From: Neorhizobium lilium
GTDB lineage: Bacteria > Pseudomonadota > Alphaproteobacteria > Rhizobiales > Rhizobiaceae
Direction of reading: 5' to 3'
DNA length: 64,000 nucleotides
Assembly (NCBI RefSeq): GCF_004053875.1
Contig: NZ_SBIP01000004.1
Location: forward strand, 620,001 to 684,000
The notes beneath the pieces are model-generated. The model was not told where the DNA came from. It worked only from the letters and a program-made list of their open reading frames with translations, and did no database searches. The translations under genes were made by a program, and so were the position numbers. This document shows positions 36,138 to 46,329 of the stretch, one piece after another (the first letter of the stretch is position 1; every line of letters starts with the position of its first letter).

Positions 36138-36749
36138 TCAGGCCTGAATGACCACTACCCGGGCGCCGACTTTGACGCGCTCGTAAAGGTCGATGACATC
36201 GTGGTTCATCATGCGGATGCAGCCGCTTGACATGGCGTGACCGATTGACTGGGGCTGGTTGGTGCCGTGGATGCGGAAATGCGTGTCGTTGCCGTCGCGG
36301 TAGAGATACATGGCTCGCGCGCCGAGCGGGTTCATCGGGCCGCCCGGCATGCCGCCTGCCAATTCCCGGTAACGTGGCTCGCGCTGCATCATGTTTGCGG
36401 TCGGCGTCCAGGTAGGCCATTCCGCCTTGCGGCCGACATAGGCGCCGCCTGAAAATGCCAGGCCCTCACGACCGACGCCGACGCCATAACGGATGGCGCG
36501 GCCCTCGCCCAGCAGGTAATAGGCGCGGCGGGCCGGTGTATCGACGATCACCGTGCCTGCGGGATGGGACGTTTCATAGGCGACTTCCGTGCGGCGCAAC
36601 TCGGGCTTGATCCGATCGATCGGGACCTGTCGCAGCGGATATTCTTCATTGGGCAGCGCGGCGTAATTGTTCTGCTCGCTATAGGTGGAAGCGCAGCCGG
36701 CCAGCATGAGCGGCAGGCCGGCGAGAAAGCCGCGGCGGGAGATCGACAT
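36138..36749 (-). CDS. L,D-transpeptidase (YkuD) with Tat-like lipoprotein signal
   Basis: This 203-residue protein cross-links peptidoglycan or anchors proteins to it. The N-terminus SISRRGFLAG is twin-arginine-like and LMLAGC near residue 18 is a lipobox. The catalytic YkuD motif HGTNQPQSIGHAMSSGCIRM is complete, with His and the nucleophilic Cys. The ATG at 36749 follows AAGGA by six bases; upstream residues are not a signal sequence. Confidence 0.92.
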   Translation of the reverse strand: MSISRRGFLAGLPLMLAGCASTYSEQNNYAALPNEEYPLRQVPIDRIKPELRRTEVAYETSHPAGTVIVDTPARRAYYLLGEGRAIRYGVGVGREGLAFSGGAYVGRKAEWPTWTPTANMMQREPRYRELAGGMPGGPMNPLGARAMYLYRDGNDTHFRIHGTNQPQSIGHAMSSGCIRMMNHDVIDLYERVKVGARVVVIQA

Positions 36750-36924
36750 GAAGAATCCTTGGTGCGTCGTGAAGATGACCAAGGAGTAAAAAATTATTGT
36801 TAATGAAGTGCTAAACGCTGACTGCGAAAGGTTAATGGCAAACGTCTCCGCGATTGCACCATGTAGGACAGCGCATTGAAATCCGCATTATCAGATGCTA
36901 TTTTTGATGCAGGAGAGGCTTCCT

Positions 36925-37158
36925 ATGAGAACGACAGTCACACTTGACGACAAACTTATCGCCCGTGCACAAGAGGTCACGGGTATCAAGGAGCGATCAG
37001 CTCTCTTGAAGGAGGCGCTGACGCGCCTGATCCAGGACGAAGCCGCCCGGCGCCTTATCCTGCTTGGAGGCTCCGAGCCAGACATGCGAGTTCCGCCAAG
37101 ACGCCGGTGGAACGTCGACGGCACTTGGGGCGGCTCGGAGTGGGATCAGTCCGAGTGA
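36925..37158 (+). CDS. vapB: VapB-family antitoxin (second pair)
   Basis: This 77-residue antitoxin begins MRTTVTLDDKLIARAQEVTG, a ribbon-helix-helix DNA-binding start. The C-terminal tail RRWNVDGTWGGSEWDQ probably threads into the toxin. The ATG at 36925 follows AGGAGAGG at a suitable distance. It overlaps vapC by GTGA. Confidence 0.88.
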   Translation: MRTTVTLDDKLIARAQEVTGIKERSALLKEALTRLIQDEAARRLILLGGSEPDMRVPPRRRWNVDGTWGGSEWDQSE

Positions 37159-37520
37159 TCCTTCTCGACACATCGATTTGGATCGATCATCTCCGGAAGC
37201 GCGAAGAGCATGTCGAGTTTCTACTCAAACGAAAGCAGATCCTCGTGCATCCTTTCGTTATCGGAGAAATAGCCCTTGGGCCGATGCAGCGCTACGATCT
37301 GGTTCTTCGATCGCTTTCAGAACTGCCGCAAGTCGTAACGGCCAGTGACAGTGAAGTTTTGGCAATGATCAGAGAGCATTCACTCATGGGAAGCGGGATC
37401 GGCTACGTCGATGCACATCTACTCGCATCAGCCAGCCTGCTCGAAAGCACCCGGCTGTACACGCGCGATAAACGCCTTGTACGGGTTGCAGTGGCTCTTG
37501 CCCTTAGCTATCAGCCTTAG
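37155..37520 (+). CDS. vapC: VapC-family PIN-domain toxin (second pair)
   Basis: This 121-residue PIN ribonuclease begins MILLDTSIWIDHL with D5 as first catalytic residue. E38 in FVIGEIALG, D86 in IGYVDAHLLAS and D104 in TRDKRLV complete the acidic set. The GTG start overlaps the antitoxin stop. It is distinct in sequence from the first pair. Confidence 0.88.
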   Translation: MILLDTSIWIDHLRKREEHVEFLLKRKQILVHPFVIGEIALGPMQRYDLVLRSLSELPQVVTASDSEVLAMIREHSLMGSGIGYVDAHLLASASLLESTRLYTRDKRLVRVAVALALSYQP

Positions 37521-37598
37521 TGAGTAGTCGTACCGCTCATCAGGCTTGACGGCGCACAGACCTATTTCTATGGCGCCCCATCATTCCTGTCTTCGATC

Positions 37599-39260
37599 TC
37601 ACATGCTCTGATACAATGGCCCTTCACCGCCTTGCGGCGGGACCCAGTTGATATTCTGGTTCGGGTCCTTGATGTCGCAGGTCTTGCAGTGAACGCAGTT
37701 CTGCGCGTTGATGACGTAAACCTCTTCGCCATCCTTCTCCACCCATTCATAGACGCCGGCCGGGCAATAGCGGGTCGAAGGACCGCCGTAGACTTCAAGC
37801 TCGGAGCGCTTCTGCAGGTCCATATCCTTGACCTGAAGATGGATCGGCTGGTCCTCCTCGTGATTGGTGTTGGACAGGAAGACGGACGATAGCCGGTCGA
37901 AGGTCAGCACGCCGTCGGGCTTCGGATAGTCGATGCGCTTGTGCTTGGCTGCCGGCTCCAACGATGCCGCGTCCGTCTTGCCATGCTTCATGGTTCCGAA
38001 GAGGGAGAAGCCGAAGAGCTGGTTGGTCCACATATCGAGCCCGCCAAGCGCGATGCCCAAGCCAGTACCAAGCTTAGACCAGAGCGGCTTGACGTTGCGC
38101 ACGCGCCGTAGATCGGTGCCGATTGCTGTATTGCGCCATTGGTTCTCGATCTCGATGACTTCGTCATTGGCGCGGCCGGCGGCAAGTGCGGCGGCGATAT
38201 TGTCTGCGGCAAGAATACCGGAGAGAACCGCGTTGTGGCTGCCCTTGATGCGCGGCACGTTGACCAGACCGGCGGAACAGCCGATCAGCGACCCGCCCGG
38301 GAAGGTGAGCTTGGGAACCGACTGATAACCGCCTTCGGTAATGGCGCGGGCGCCGTAGGAGAGACGCTTTGCGCCTTCGAACGTGCCGCGAATGGCCTCG
38401 TGCGTCTTGAAGCGCTGGAACTCTTCGAAGGGGTAGAGATAGGGGTTCTTGTAGTTGAGGTGGACCACGAAGCCGACGGCAACAAGATTGTCCTCGAGGT
38501 GATAGAGGAACGAGCCGCCGCCTGTGGACATGCCGAGCGGCCAGCCGAAGGAGTGCTGAACAAGGCCGGGACGGTGGTTTTCCGGCTTCACCTGCCAGAG
38601 TTCCTTCAAGCCGATGCCGTATTTCTGCGGCTCACGATCCTTCTGCAGATCGAAGCGCGCGATAAGCTGCTTGGCCAGCGACCCGCGAACGCCTTCGCCG
38701 ATCAGCACATATTTGCCGCGTAGTTCCATGCCGCGAGTAAAGGCCGGGCCGGGTTCGCCATTGCGCTCCACGCCCATATCACCGGTCGCGACACCCACCA
38801 CGGCACCCGCCTCGTTGTAGAGGACTTCCGTTGCAGCGAATCCCGGATAGATCTCGACGCCAAGCGCCTCGGCCTTTTCGGCGAGCCACCGACAGACATT
38901 GCCGAGCGACACGATGTAATTGCCGTGATTGTTCATCAGCGGCGGCATGAACATGTTCGGCAGGCGCACCGAGCCCGCGGGGCCCAAAAACAGGAAGTGG
39001 TCGGCCGTCACAGGTTGCTTGAAGGGGTGGCCCTCCTCCTCGCGCCAACCCGGCAGAAGCTTGTCGACGCCCGAAGGATCGACAACGGCGCCGGACAGGA
39101 TATGCGCTCCGACCTCCGAGCCCTTTTCCAGCACGACGACGGAGAGATCCGGGTTGATCTGCTTCAGACGGATTGCCGCGGACAGGCCGGCAGGCCCCGC
39201 ACCGACAACAACCACGTCGAATTCCATGCTCTCGCGTTCGGGAAGGTCTTGCTCGCTCAT
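37599..39260 (-). CDS. Electron transfer flavoprotein-ubiquinone oxidoreductase
   Basis: This 553-residue membrane-bound enzyme passes electrons from ETF to ubiquinone in fatty-acid and amino-acid oxidation. The FAD site FDVVVVGAGPAGLSAAIRL is near the N-terminus. The C-terminal 4Fe-4S cluster is held by YCPAGVYE and NCVHCKTCDIKDP. The length is standard. The ATG at 39260 has GGAG six bases upstream. The ETF genes are not adjacent. Confidence 0.95.
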   Translation of the reverse strand: MSEQDLPERESMEFDVVVVGAGPAGLSAAIRLKQINPDLSVVVLEKGSEVGAHILSGAVVDPSGVDKLLPGWREEEGHPFKQPVTADHFLFLGPAGSVRLPNMFMPPLMNNHGNYIVSLGNVCRWLAEKAEALGVEIYPGFAATEVLYNEAGAVVGVATGDMGVERNGEPGPAFTRGMELRGKYVLIGEGVRGSLAKQLIARFDLQKDREPQKYGIGLKELWQVKPENHRPGLVQHSFGWPLGMSTGGGSFLYHLEDNLVAVGFVVHLNYKNPYLYPFEEFQRFKTHEAIRGTFEGAKRLSYGARAITEGGYQSVPKLTFPGGSLIGCSAGLVNVPRIKGSHNAVLSGILAADNIAAALAAGRANDEVIEIENQWRNTAIGTDLRRVRNVKPLWSKLGTGLGIALGGLDMWTNQLFGFSLFGTMKHGKTDAASLEPAAKHKRIDYPKPDGVLTFDRLSSVFLSNTNHEEDQPIHLQVKDMDLQKRSELEVYGGPSTRYCPAGVYEWVEKDGEEVYVINAQNCVHCKTCDIKDPNQNINWVPPQGGEGPLYQSM

Positions 39261-39509
39261 TCTCAACTCCGCTCGCCGGCCCCTTCCGGCGTATTGTTTA
39301 ATGTCTGTCTTGGCAAAGACCTTACCCGTTGTCGAGCCGCGATTGCGTCCTCAACGGTATCAATTGCGCTTAGGGCAAAGGTCGATTTCTTACGTTTACG
39401 TACACGTAATTAACGCCACATGCGGCGGCTGGCAAGTTCAGTCTTCCGGCACCGGCGGACGCTGCTATAAAAGGCGCGACTCCAGTCACGACATGCAAGG
39501 AACTGCACC

Positions 39510-40298
39510 ATGGATCTCGGCCTCACCGGCAAACGCGCTCTCGTTCTTGCTTCATCACGCGGCCTCGGCCTCGGCATTGCCAAGGCACTAGCCGCCGAGG
39601 GCGCAAACGTCCTGCTGGTCGGGCGCTCTGGTGACCGGCTGCTGGAAAACTGCAAGGAAATCAATGCTGCCGGCAAGGGCAAGGCCGATTGGGTCCGGGG
39701 CGATCTTGCAGAAGACAATTTCATCGAAGCCATGGTCGCAGCCGTAGAGGACAAACTGGGCGGGATCGACATCCTCGTCAACAATACCGGCGGCCCGACG
39801 CCAGGCACCGTCGAAGACATGAGCATCGCCAAGCTTGATACATTCTTCCAGTCCATGGTGCTGCGCGTCATCACGCTCACCAATGCGCTGGTGCCCCAGA
39901 TGAAGGCACAGAGCTTCGGGCGGATCCTGACGGTCGCCTCTTCCGGCGTGATCGAACCCATCCCCAACCTTGCCCTGTCGAACACTTTGCGCGCAGCTCT
40001 TGTCGGCTGGAACAAGACGCTGGCCACGGAAGTCGCCGGCTTCGGGATCACGGCCAATATGCTGCTGCCCGGCCGCATTCACACGGACCGGATCGATGAA
40101 CTCGACGGTGCCAATGCCAAGCGTCAGGGCAAGAGCGTTGAGGAGGTTCGTTCCGCATCGCTGAAGACGATCCCGGTCGGCCGTCTCGGCACGGTGGAAG
40201 AGTTCGGGGCCGCCGGAGCTTTCCTCTGCTCAGGCCCTGCCAGCTACATTACCGGCACGATGCTGCGCGTCGATGGTGGAGCAGCCCGATCCATCTGA
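39510..40298 (+). CDS. Short-chain dehydrogenase/reductase, atypical active site
   Basis: This 262-residue Rossmann protein has VLASSRGLGLGIAKALAAEG for the nucleotide (in place of TGxxxGIG) and ILVNNTGGPTPG. At the usual Tyr-x3-Lys site it reads NLALSNTLRAALVGWNKTLA, so the catalytic tyrosine is absent. The C-terminal MLRVDGGAARSI is the usual family end. Related atypical SDRs exist in rhizobia; whether it reduces a carbonyl is uncertain. Confidence 0.85.
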   Translation: MDLGLTGKRALVLASSRGLGLGIAKALAAEGANVLLVGRSGDRLLENCKEINAAGKGKADWVRGDLAEDNFIEAMVAAVEDKLGGIDILVNNTGGPTPGTVEDMSIAKLDTFFQSMVLRVITLTNALVPQMKAQSFGRILTVASSGVIEPIPNLALSNTLRAALVGWNKTLATEVAGFGITANMLLPGRIHTDRIDELDGANAKRQGKSVEEVRSASLKTIPVGRLGTVEEFGAAGAFLCSGPASYITGTMLRVDGGAARSI

Positions 40299-40473
40299 AC
40301 GGCCAAGCTGCGCCCGCGACCACGGTGCCTTCCCTGAGGCACCGTCACCATCAGGGGCATTGCCTCAAGGCCCATGGATATGCTCCGCAAGCGCGCATCT
40401 CACGCGATTGCGTCTCGCCTTGTCCCTTCGCTCGCCCTATGGTCATTGAAGTTGATCACGACGGGAGGCAGGC

Positions 40474-40677
40474 ATGGTTGTGGTAAGAGCGGGCGTTTCC
40501 ATTACTGGGTTGCTTGCAGCGCTGATCGGCCTTGTCTGGATCAGCCAGGGCACCGGCCTTTTTCCCTACCCGGCCACGAGCTTCATGATCAACCAGTCGC
40601 CCTGGATCTGGCGCGGCGCCCTGCTTTTTATCTTAGGGCTTGCGATCTTCTGGGCGGGCCGGCGCTTCATTCGCTGA
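40474..40677 (+). CDS. Small conserved membrane protein
   Basis: This 67-residue protein has two hydrophobic segments at about 9-25 and 46-62, joined by a loop with Pro and Tyr, and a basic end (GRRFIR). GGGAGG lies eight bases before the ATG. Function unknown. Its codon use is like that of neighbouring genes. Confidence 0.7.
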   Translation: MVVVRAGVSITGLLAALIGLVWISQGTGLFPYPATSFMINQSPWIWRGALLFILGLAIFWAGRRFIR

Positions 40678-40808
40678 CGCTTCTCTTCATTACCAAGATT
40701 TAATCCCTTCTTACGTTAACTTAACTGGTTCATCGCGGTTAAACGGCAATATACGTTGCTTAGACATGCTCGCGCCGACGTGGCGAGCCCATGCACCCGG
40801 ATCAGCCG

Positions 40809-42074
40809 ATGAAGAAAATCTTGATGCTTGCCATCTGTCTCGCCGCCTTCGCCTATGCGGGATGGCAATACCGGGACAGGATACCTTATCTATCCGAGAT
40901 CGCGCCGAAAACGGCGGCTAACGACCAGTTGCCCCAGGGGCAACAGGATCAAGGGCAACAGGATCAGGGCCGGCGTCGCGGCAACGGACCGCCGCCCGTC
41001 GTTAAGACGGTTGCCGCGAGCCGCGCCGTACTGCCGATGGACGCGACTGCGACGGGATCTGCCGACGCCGACGAAAACACCACGATCGCAGCGCAGGAAG
41101 CCGGGCTCATCGTCAGCATCGCGGCGCATGACGGCGACGTCGTGAAGGCCGGCGACCTGATTGCCAAACTCGACGATCGCACGGCCAAGGCGACAGTGGA
41201 CAAGGACAAGGCGCTTCTGGCGCGGGATCAGGCGACGCTCGCCCAGGCGGAAACAGCGCTGACACGCGCCCAGACGCTGGTGGAACGCAATGCCGGCACC
41301 CAACAGGCTGCCGACGAGGCGCGTGCGTCCCGAGACACGGCTGCCGCCACGCTGCTGAGTGACAGAGCGGCAATCGCGGCGGACGAGATTACCGTAGAGC
41401 ACACAGATATCCGGGCTCCGTTCGACGGACGGCTCGGCGACATCTCGATCAGCATCGGCGCCTATCTCAGCGCTGGTGCCACTGTCGTGACCATCGCCAA
41501 ATACGACCCCATCTTCGTCAACTTCCACCTGCCGGAAGCTTATCTCGACGATCTGCGCGAAGGTTTCGGAGGAGACACCATCGCCGTCGATGCCATACCA
41601 CAAAGCTCGGCCAAGGCCCCTGTAAAGGGCAAGCTCACCTTCTTCAACAATACGGTGGACGCCGCTTCCGGAACGATCCTCGCCAAGGCCCGGTTCGAGA
41701 ACGCATCCGGTGCGCTCTGGCCCGGCCAGTCGGTCAATGTGACCGTTCACTTCCAGAGCGACAAGAAGGACATCGTGATCCCAACGGTCGCGATCAATCC
41801 CGGCGTCGATCAGCCCTTCGTCTACACGGTCGGCGACGACAAGAAGGTCCACATGACCAAGATCGAGGTCTCCCGCTCGAACGGCGACCAAAGCGCGGTT
41901 ACGAAGGGACTCGATGAAGGCACGCATGTGGTGGTCGAAGGCCAGGTTCAGCTGGTGGACGGCGCGGTGGTCAACGAGCAATTCGGCGATGACCCGAAAG
42001 GCAAGAAGGCCGCGGCTCCCGCTGCCGGCATCAGCAAAGCTGACGGCTCCGTCGAGGTGGGAGAGGCGAAATGA
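40809..42074 (+). CDS. RND efflux periplasmic adaptor protein
   Basis: This 421-residue membrane-fusion protein links an inner-membrane RND pump to an outer channel. An N-terminal membrane anchor is followed by a Gln-rich linker with two GQQDQ repeats, a lipoyl-like domain, a coiled-coil hairpin (TVDKDKALLARDQATLAQAETALTRA region near 125-190) and the beta-barrel domain. The start at 40809 gives a normal anchor. It overlaps the pump gene by ATGA. Confidence 0.9.
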   Translation: MKKILMLAICLAAFAYAGWQYRDRIPYLSEIAPKTAANDQLPQGQQDQGQQDQGRRRGNGPPPVVKTVAASRAVLPMDATATGSADADENTTIAAQEAGLIVSIAAHDGDVVKAGDLIAKLDDRTAKATVDKDKALLARDQATLAQAETALTRAQTLVERNAGTQQAADEARASRDTAAATLLSDRAAIAADEITVEHTDIRAPFDGRLGDISISIGAYLSAGATVVTIAKYDPIFVNFHLPEAYLDDLREGFGGDTIAVDAIPQSSAKAPVKGKLTFFNNTVDAASGTILAKARFENASGALWPGQSVNVTVHFQSDKKDIVIPTVAINPGVDQPFVYTVGDDKKVHMTKIEVSRSNGDQSAVTKGLDEGTHVVVEGQVQLVDGAVVNEQFGDDPKGKKAAAPAAGISKADGSVEVGEAK

Positions 42075-45000
42075 TCTCGGAATTCTGCATCCGACGTCCC
42101 GTCGCGACCACGCTGCTGGCCATCGGCGCAGTGCTGGCAGGCCTTGCCGGCTACCAGCTGCTGCCGGTTGCAGCCCTGCCGCAGGTCGATTTTCCGACGG
42201 TCAATGTGTCCGCTTCGCTGACAGGCGCGTCGCCGCAAACTATGGCGACATCTGTTTCGACGCCGCTGATCAAGAAGTTCGAGACGATCCCCGGGATCAG
42301 CGAAATCAGCGCGAGCAATTCGCTCGGCAATACGTCGATCGTGCTGCAGTTCGACCTGAACCGAAACATCGATGCGGCGGCGGCCGACGTGCAGGCGGCG
42401 ATCTCCCAGGCGACGCGACAACTGCCCGACAACATGACGACGCCGCCCAGCTACCGCAAGACGAACCCTGCTGATGCGCCGGTTCTGCTGCTGGCGGTGC
42501 GCAGCGACAGCATGCCTCCAAGCAAGGTCGATGAGATTGCCGAGGACATTCTTTCGCCGGCCCTCTCCACTTTGTCGGGTGTCGCAGAAGTCTCGATCTA
42601 CGGCTCCAAGACCTATGCCGTGCGTGTGGAAGTGGATCCGGCCAAGCTGCAGGCGCGCGGGATCGGCGTCCAGAGCGTGACGGACGCGATCGCGTCCGCC
42701 AACAGCCAGACACCGGTCGGTTCGCTGCAGAATCACAGCCAGAAACTGACCATCAATGCGGATACGCAGCGGACCAATGCTCAGCAGTTTCGCTCGCTGG
42801 TGATCGCTTCTCCGAACGGCGCGCCGATCCACCTGGGCGATGTGGCGCGCGTGGAAGACAGTGTCGGCGTCGTCGATTCCGGCAGCTGGTATGACGGCAA
42901 GCAGGGCATCATCCTCGCCATCCAGCGCCAGCCGGACGCCAATACTGTGGACGTGGTCGATGCGGTGAAGGCCAAGCTACCCTCCCTCATGGCCGAAATG
43001 CCGGCTTCCGTCTCCATCGACGTGATGAACGATTCGTCCACCGCGATCCGTGATTCGATTTCCGATGTGAAGTTCACCCTGCTTTTGACCATCGGCCTCG
43101 TCGTACTGGTGATCTTCCTGTTTCTGGGCCGGCTTTCGGCGACCATCGTTCCGGCGCTCGCCGTGCCGCTGTCGCTGATCACCACATTCGGCGCCATGTA
43201 TGTCCTGGGCTACAGCATCGACAATATTTCGCTGCTGGGCCTTACGCTGTCCGTCGGGCTTGTGGTGGACGATGCGATCGTGATGCTTGAGAACATCATG
43301 CGGCATGTCGAGGACGGCATGCCCGTGCGCCAGGCCGCCATCCAGGGTGCTGCGGAAGTCAGCTATACCATCATTTCCATGTCGGTGTCGCTGATTGCCG
43401 TGTTCATCCCAATCCTGCTGATGGGGGGCGTTGTGGGGCGCCTGTTCAACGAGTTCGGCATGGTCGTGGCGCTGGCCATCCTTGCCTCCACCATCGTCTC
43501 CCTGACCGTCACGCCCATGCTTGGCTCGCGCATGCGGGGCGGTCACCACAATCCGGGCTTCGTGGTCCGAAATTTTGATCGCGGCTTCAACTGGACGGTG
43601 CGCGGCTACGACCGTTCCGTTGGCTGGTGCTTGCGGCACCGCATGATCATCATGCTGCTGTTTGCAGCCTCCATCGGTGGTTCGCTCTACCTGTTCAAGA
43701 CTCTCCCCTCCAGCTTCTTCCCGCAGGAGGATATCGGCCGCCTTTCGATCTCGACCCGCGCCCGCGAGGACATTTCCTATACCGCCATGCGCGACCTCCA
43801 GGCGCAAATCGCCTCGGCCGTGCGGGCCAATGGCGCGGTCAAGCACGTGACCTCCATCGTTGGCGGCAATGCGCGCAGCCCTCTCAATAACGGCACCATG
43901 TTCGTCGAGTTGAAGGAACGCAACCAGCGTCCGCCGCTTGAGCAGACCTTGCGCGAGTTGCGCCAGAGCACGTCCAAGATCGCCGGCATCAAGGCCTTCA
44001 TCACGCCGCAGCAGAGCCTGCGCTTCGGCGGTCGCTCGACAGCCAGCCAGTATCAGCTGGTGGTGCAGTCGGTGGATGCAAAGCAGACCAATGCCTGGTC
44101 CGGCAAGCTGCAGGACGCCATGCGCAAGGACACAGCCCATTTTACCGACGTGACCTCGGATGCGCAGAACGCCGCGATCGAGGCCAATATCAAGGTGGAT
44201 ACGGAAAAGGCAGCGGCTTTCGGCATCACCGACCAGACGCTTCGCCAGACCCTGGAAATGGCATTCGGCGGCTATACGGCAGCCGAGATCCAGTCCACCG
44301 GCGACAGCTATGACGTGATCACCGAGTTCGACACGACGCGCGCCTGGAACGACCAGATGCTGCAGGACATCCGCGTCATGTCGACCAATGGCGCGCTCGT
44401 GCCGCTGTCGAATTTCGCATCGGTGCAGAGAAAGACGGCGCCGGTGACGATCAACCAGACCGGCCAGCTCGTTTCCACCACCCTCTCGTTCAACCTGCCG
44501 GCCGGCGTAGCGCTCGGAGATGCGACGACCGCCATCAACGCGCTGAAGACTGATATCCAGATGCCGACAGACGTCTTCACCTCCTATGGCGGCACGGCGC
44601 AGATCTTCCAGCAGAGCCAGGGCAATACGCCCATGCTTATCCTGGCGGCCGTGCTGACCATCTATGTGGTGCTGGGGGTGCTCTACGAGAGCTTCATCCA
44701 CCCGCTGACCATCCTGTCGGGCCTGCCGGCGGCTGCATTCGGAGCGCTGCTGGCGCTGAAGATCTTCGGCTTCGACCTGTCGATCATCGCGCTGATCGGC
44801 CTTCTGATGCTGATCGGCATCGTCAAGAAGAACGCCATCATGATGATTGACGTGGCGGTGGAAACCATGCGCGAGAAAGGCGAAAGCGCCGCCGCGGCCA
44901 TTCACGAGGCGAGTGTGCGACGCTTCCGGCCAATCATGATGACGACTTTCTGCGCGCTGCTCGGCGCCCTGCCGATCGCGCTTGGCACCGGCGCATCGTC

Positions 45001-45196
45001 GGAGCTGCGCCAGCCGCTCGGCGTGGCGGTAGTCGGCGGACTGATCGTCTCCCAGGCGCTGACGCTATTCATCACGCCGGTGATCTTCGTGGAGATGGAT
45101 CGTTTCGGCCGGTTCCTCAGCCGCCTTGGCAAGCGTAAGGACGACGAGCACCACGAGGCCAATGACGACGTGCCGACAGCAATTGCGGCTGAGTGA
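42071..45196 (+). CDS. RND multidrug efflux pump, MdtB/MdtC (HAE1) type
   Basis: This 1041-residue proton-driven inner-membrane pump exports drugs with the adaptor encoded just upstream. It begins ISEFCIRRPVATTLLAIGAVLAGLAGY, an HAE1 start. Twelve membrane segments and two large periplasmic loops are present. The proton-relay pair is in GLVVDDAIVMLENI (near 405-406) and the second half has LIGIVKKNAIMMIDVA. The length is typical. No outer-membrane channel gene is adjacent, so a TolC-type partner elsewhere is expected. Confidence 0.94.
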   Translation: MISEFCIRRPVATTLLAIGAVLAGLAGYQLLPVAALPQVDFPTVNVSASLTGASPQTMATSVSTPLIKKFETIPGISEISASNSLGNTSIVLQFDLNRNIDAAAADVQAAISQATRQLPDNMTTPPSYRKTNPADAPVLLLAVRSDSMPPSKVDEIAEDILSPALSTLSGVAEVSIYGSKTYAVRVEVDPAKLQARGIGVQSVTDAIASANSQTPVGSLQNHSQKLTINADTQRTNAQQFRSLVIASPNGAPIHLGDVARVEDSVGVVDSGSWYDGKQGIILAIQRQPDANTVDVVDAVKAKLPSLMAEMPASVSIDVMNDSSTAIRDSISDVKFTLLLTIGLVVLVIFLFLGRLSATIVPALAVPLSLITTFGAMYVLGYSIDNISLLGLTLSVGLVVDDAIVMLENIMRHVEDGMPVRQAAIQGAAEVSYTIISMSVSLIAVFIPILLMGGVVGRLFNEFGMVVALAILASTIVSLTVTPMLGSRMRGGHHNPGFVVRNFDRGFNWTVRGYDRSVGWCLRHRMIIMLLFAASIGGSLYLFKTLPSSFFPQEDIGRLSISTRAREDISYTAMRDLQAQIASAVRANGAVKHVTSIVGGNARSPLNNGTMFVELKERNQRPPLEQTLRELRQSTSKIAGIKAFITPQQSLRFGGRSTASQYQLVVQSVDAKQTNAWSGKLQDAMRKDTAHFTDVTSDAQNAAIEANIKVDTEKAAAFGITDQTLRQTLEMAFGGYTAAEIQSTGDSYDVITEFDTTRAWNDQMLQDIRVMSTNGALVPLSNFASVQRKTAPVTINQTGQLVSTTLSFNLPAGVALGDATTAINALKTDIQMPTDVFTSYGGTAQIFQQSQGNTPMLILAAVLTIYVVLGVLYESFIHPLTILSGLPAAAFGALLALKIFGFDLSIIALIGLLMLIGIVKKNAIMMIDVAVETMREKGESAAAAIHEASVRRFRPIMMTTFCALLGALPIALGTGASSELRQPLGVAVVGGLIVSQALTLFITPVIFVEMDRFGRFLSRLGKRKDDEHHEANDDVPTAIAAE

Positions 45197-45205
45197 ACGG
45201 TTGGA

Positions 45206-46282
45206 TCAAAGGGCTCGTTGCGCCCGGGCGAGCCCATGCTCGACAAGCCGGTCGATGACCTCGCCATAGCTGACACCGCTTGCGGCCATGGCTTTGGCAT
45301 ACATGCTGATATCGGTGAAGCCGGGTATAGTGTTGATCTCGTTGACGAGGAACGTCATGTCCGGCTTCAGGAAGAAATCGACGCGGGCCATGCCATCGCA
45401 ACCGAGTGCCCGGAAGGCAAGTGCTGCCGCTTTACGGATTTCGGCTTCCACCTCGGGCGGCAAATCGGCGGGCACTTTGACCGCAGCGCCATCCGCATCG
45501 ATGTATTTGGCATCGTAGCTGTAGAAGCCGTGGCTTTCGGCCGGCACGATCTCGCCCGGACGGGAGACGAAGAGGCCGCCGTCGCTGTCCTCCAGCACGC
45601 TGCATTCGATCTCGCGCCCGGCGATGAATTCCTCCGCCAGCAGCTTCTGGTCATGCTCGAAGGCGGCCACGAGCGCAGGGGCAAACTCCTGGCTACCCGA
45701 AACCTTGCTAACGCCGACGGAAGAACCCTGCCGCGCCGGCTTGACGAAGATGGGCGATCCCAGCGCCTCCTCCAGGTCGGGAAGCACCGGCACCGCACCC
45801 TCATGAATGGTCACGGAGCGGGCAACCGGAAGGCCTGCGGCCTTCAGCAGCCGCTTGGCGACGTCCTTGTCCAGTGCCGCTGCCGAGCCAAGAATGCCGC
45901 AGCCGACGAGCGGGACACGCGCCACTTCGGCCAGCCCTTGCACCGAGCCATCCTCGCCGTGAAGGCCGTGCAGCACCGGAAACAGGATATCTATCCTGCC
46001 GGCATCGCTCGAACCACCGTGCGGAACGACTGCGAGCATACGGCCCTCACCGCCGGGAACAAGGCAGAGTTCCGTTCCAGTGGATGGCCTCGCAAGCGCG
46101 CCGTCCTCAAATCGGCTCAGCAACCAGCGCCCTTCCCGGCTGACATAGATCGGGACCGGGTCGTATTTCTGTGGGTCCAGCGCCGCCATGACATTGGTCG
46201 CGGAAAGAACGGAGACCTCGTGCTCCGGGGAACGTCCGCCGAAAAGCACGGCCATGCGCAGTCTGCTCGATGGATTGCTCAC
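45206..46282 (-). CDS. ddlA: D-alanine-D-alanine ligase
   Basis: This 358-residue ATP-grasp ligase makes D-Ala-D-Ala for peptidoglycan. The N-terminal MAVLFGGRSPEHEVSVLSA is typical, FPVLHGLHGEDGSVQGL and PIFVKPARQGSSVGVSKV are conserved, and ARVDFFLKPDMTFLVNEINTIPGFT ends the catalytic core. The GTG at 46282 has GGAG six bases upstream; an ATG at 46255 lacks a site. It lies 47 bases after the beta-lactamase gene, on the same strand, so the two form an operon. A second Ddl is likely elsewhere in a mur cluster (inference). Confidence 0.92.
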   Translation of the reverse strand: MSNPSSRLRMAVLFGGRSPEHEVSVLSATNVMAALDPQKYDPVPIYVSREGRWLLSRFEDGALARPSTGTELCLVPGGEGRMLAVVPHGGSSDAGRIDILFPVLHGLHGEDGSVQGLAEVARVPLVGCGILGSAAALDKDVAKRLLKAAGLPVARSVTIHEGAVPVLPDLEEALGSPIFVKPARQGSSVGVSKVSGSQEFAPALVAAFEHDQKLLAEEFIAGREIECSVLEDSDGGLFVSRPGEIVPAESHGFYSYDAKYIDADGAAVKVPADLPPEVEAEIRKAAALAFRALGCDGMARVDFFLKPDMTFLVNEINTIPGFTDISMYAKAMAASGVSYGEVIDRLVEHGLARAQRAL

Positions 46283-46329
46283 GATAAGCTCCGGAAATGT
46301 TTCGGAAGGGGATGGGAACAGGGAACTGG

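Noticed and set aside
42977..44905. 642-residue open frame on the minus strand
   Set aside because: It is antisense to the RND pump gene, rich in His, Asp, Gly and Gln as such shadows are, and has no family motifs.
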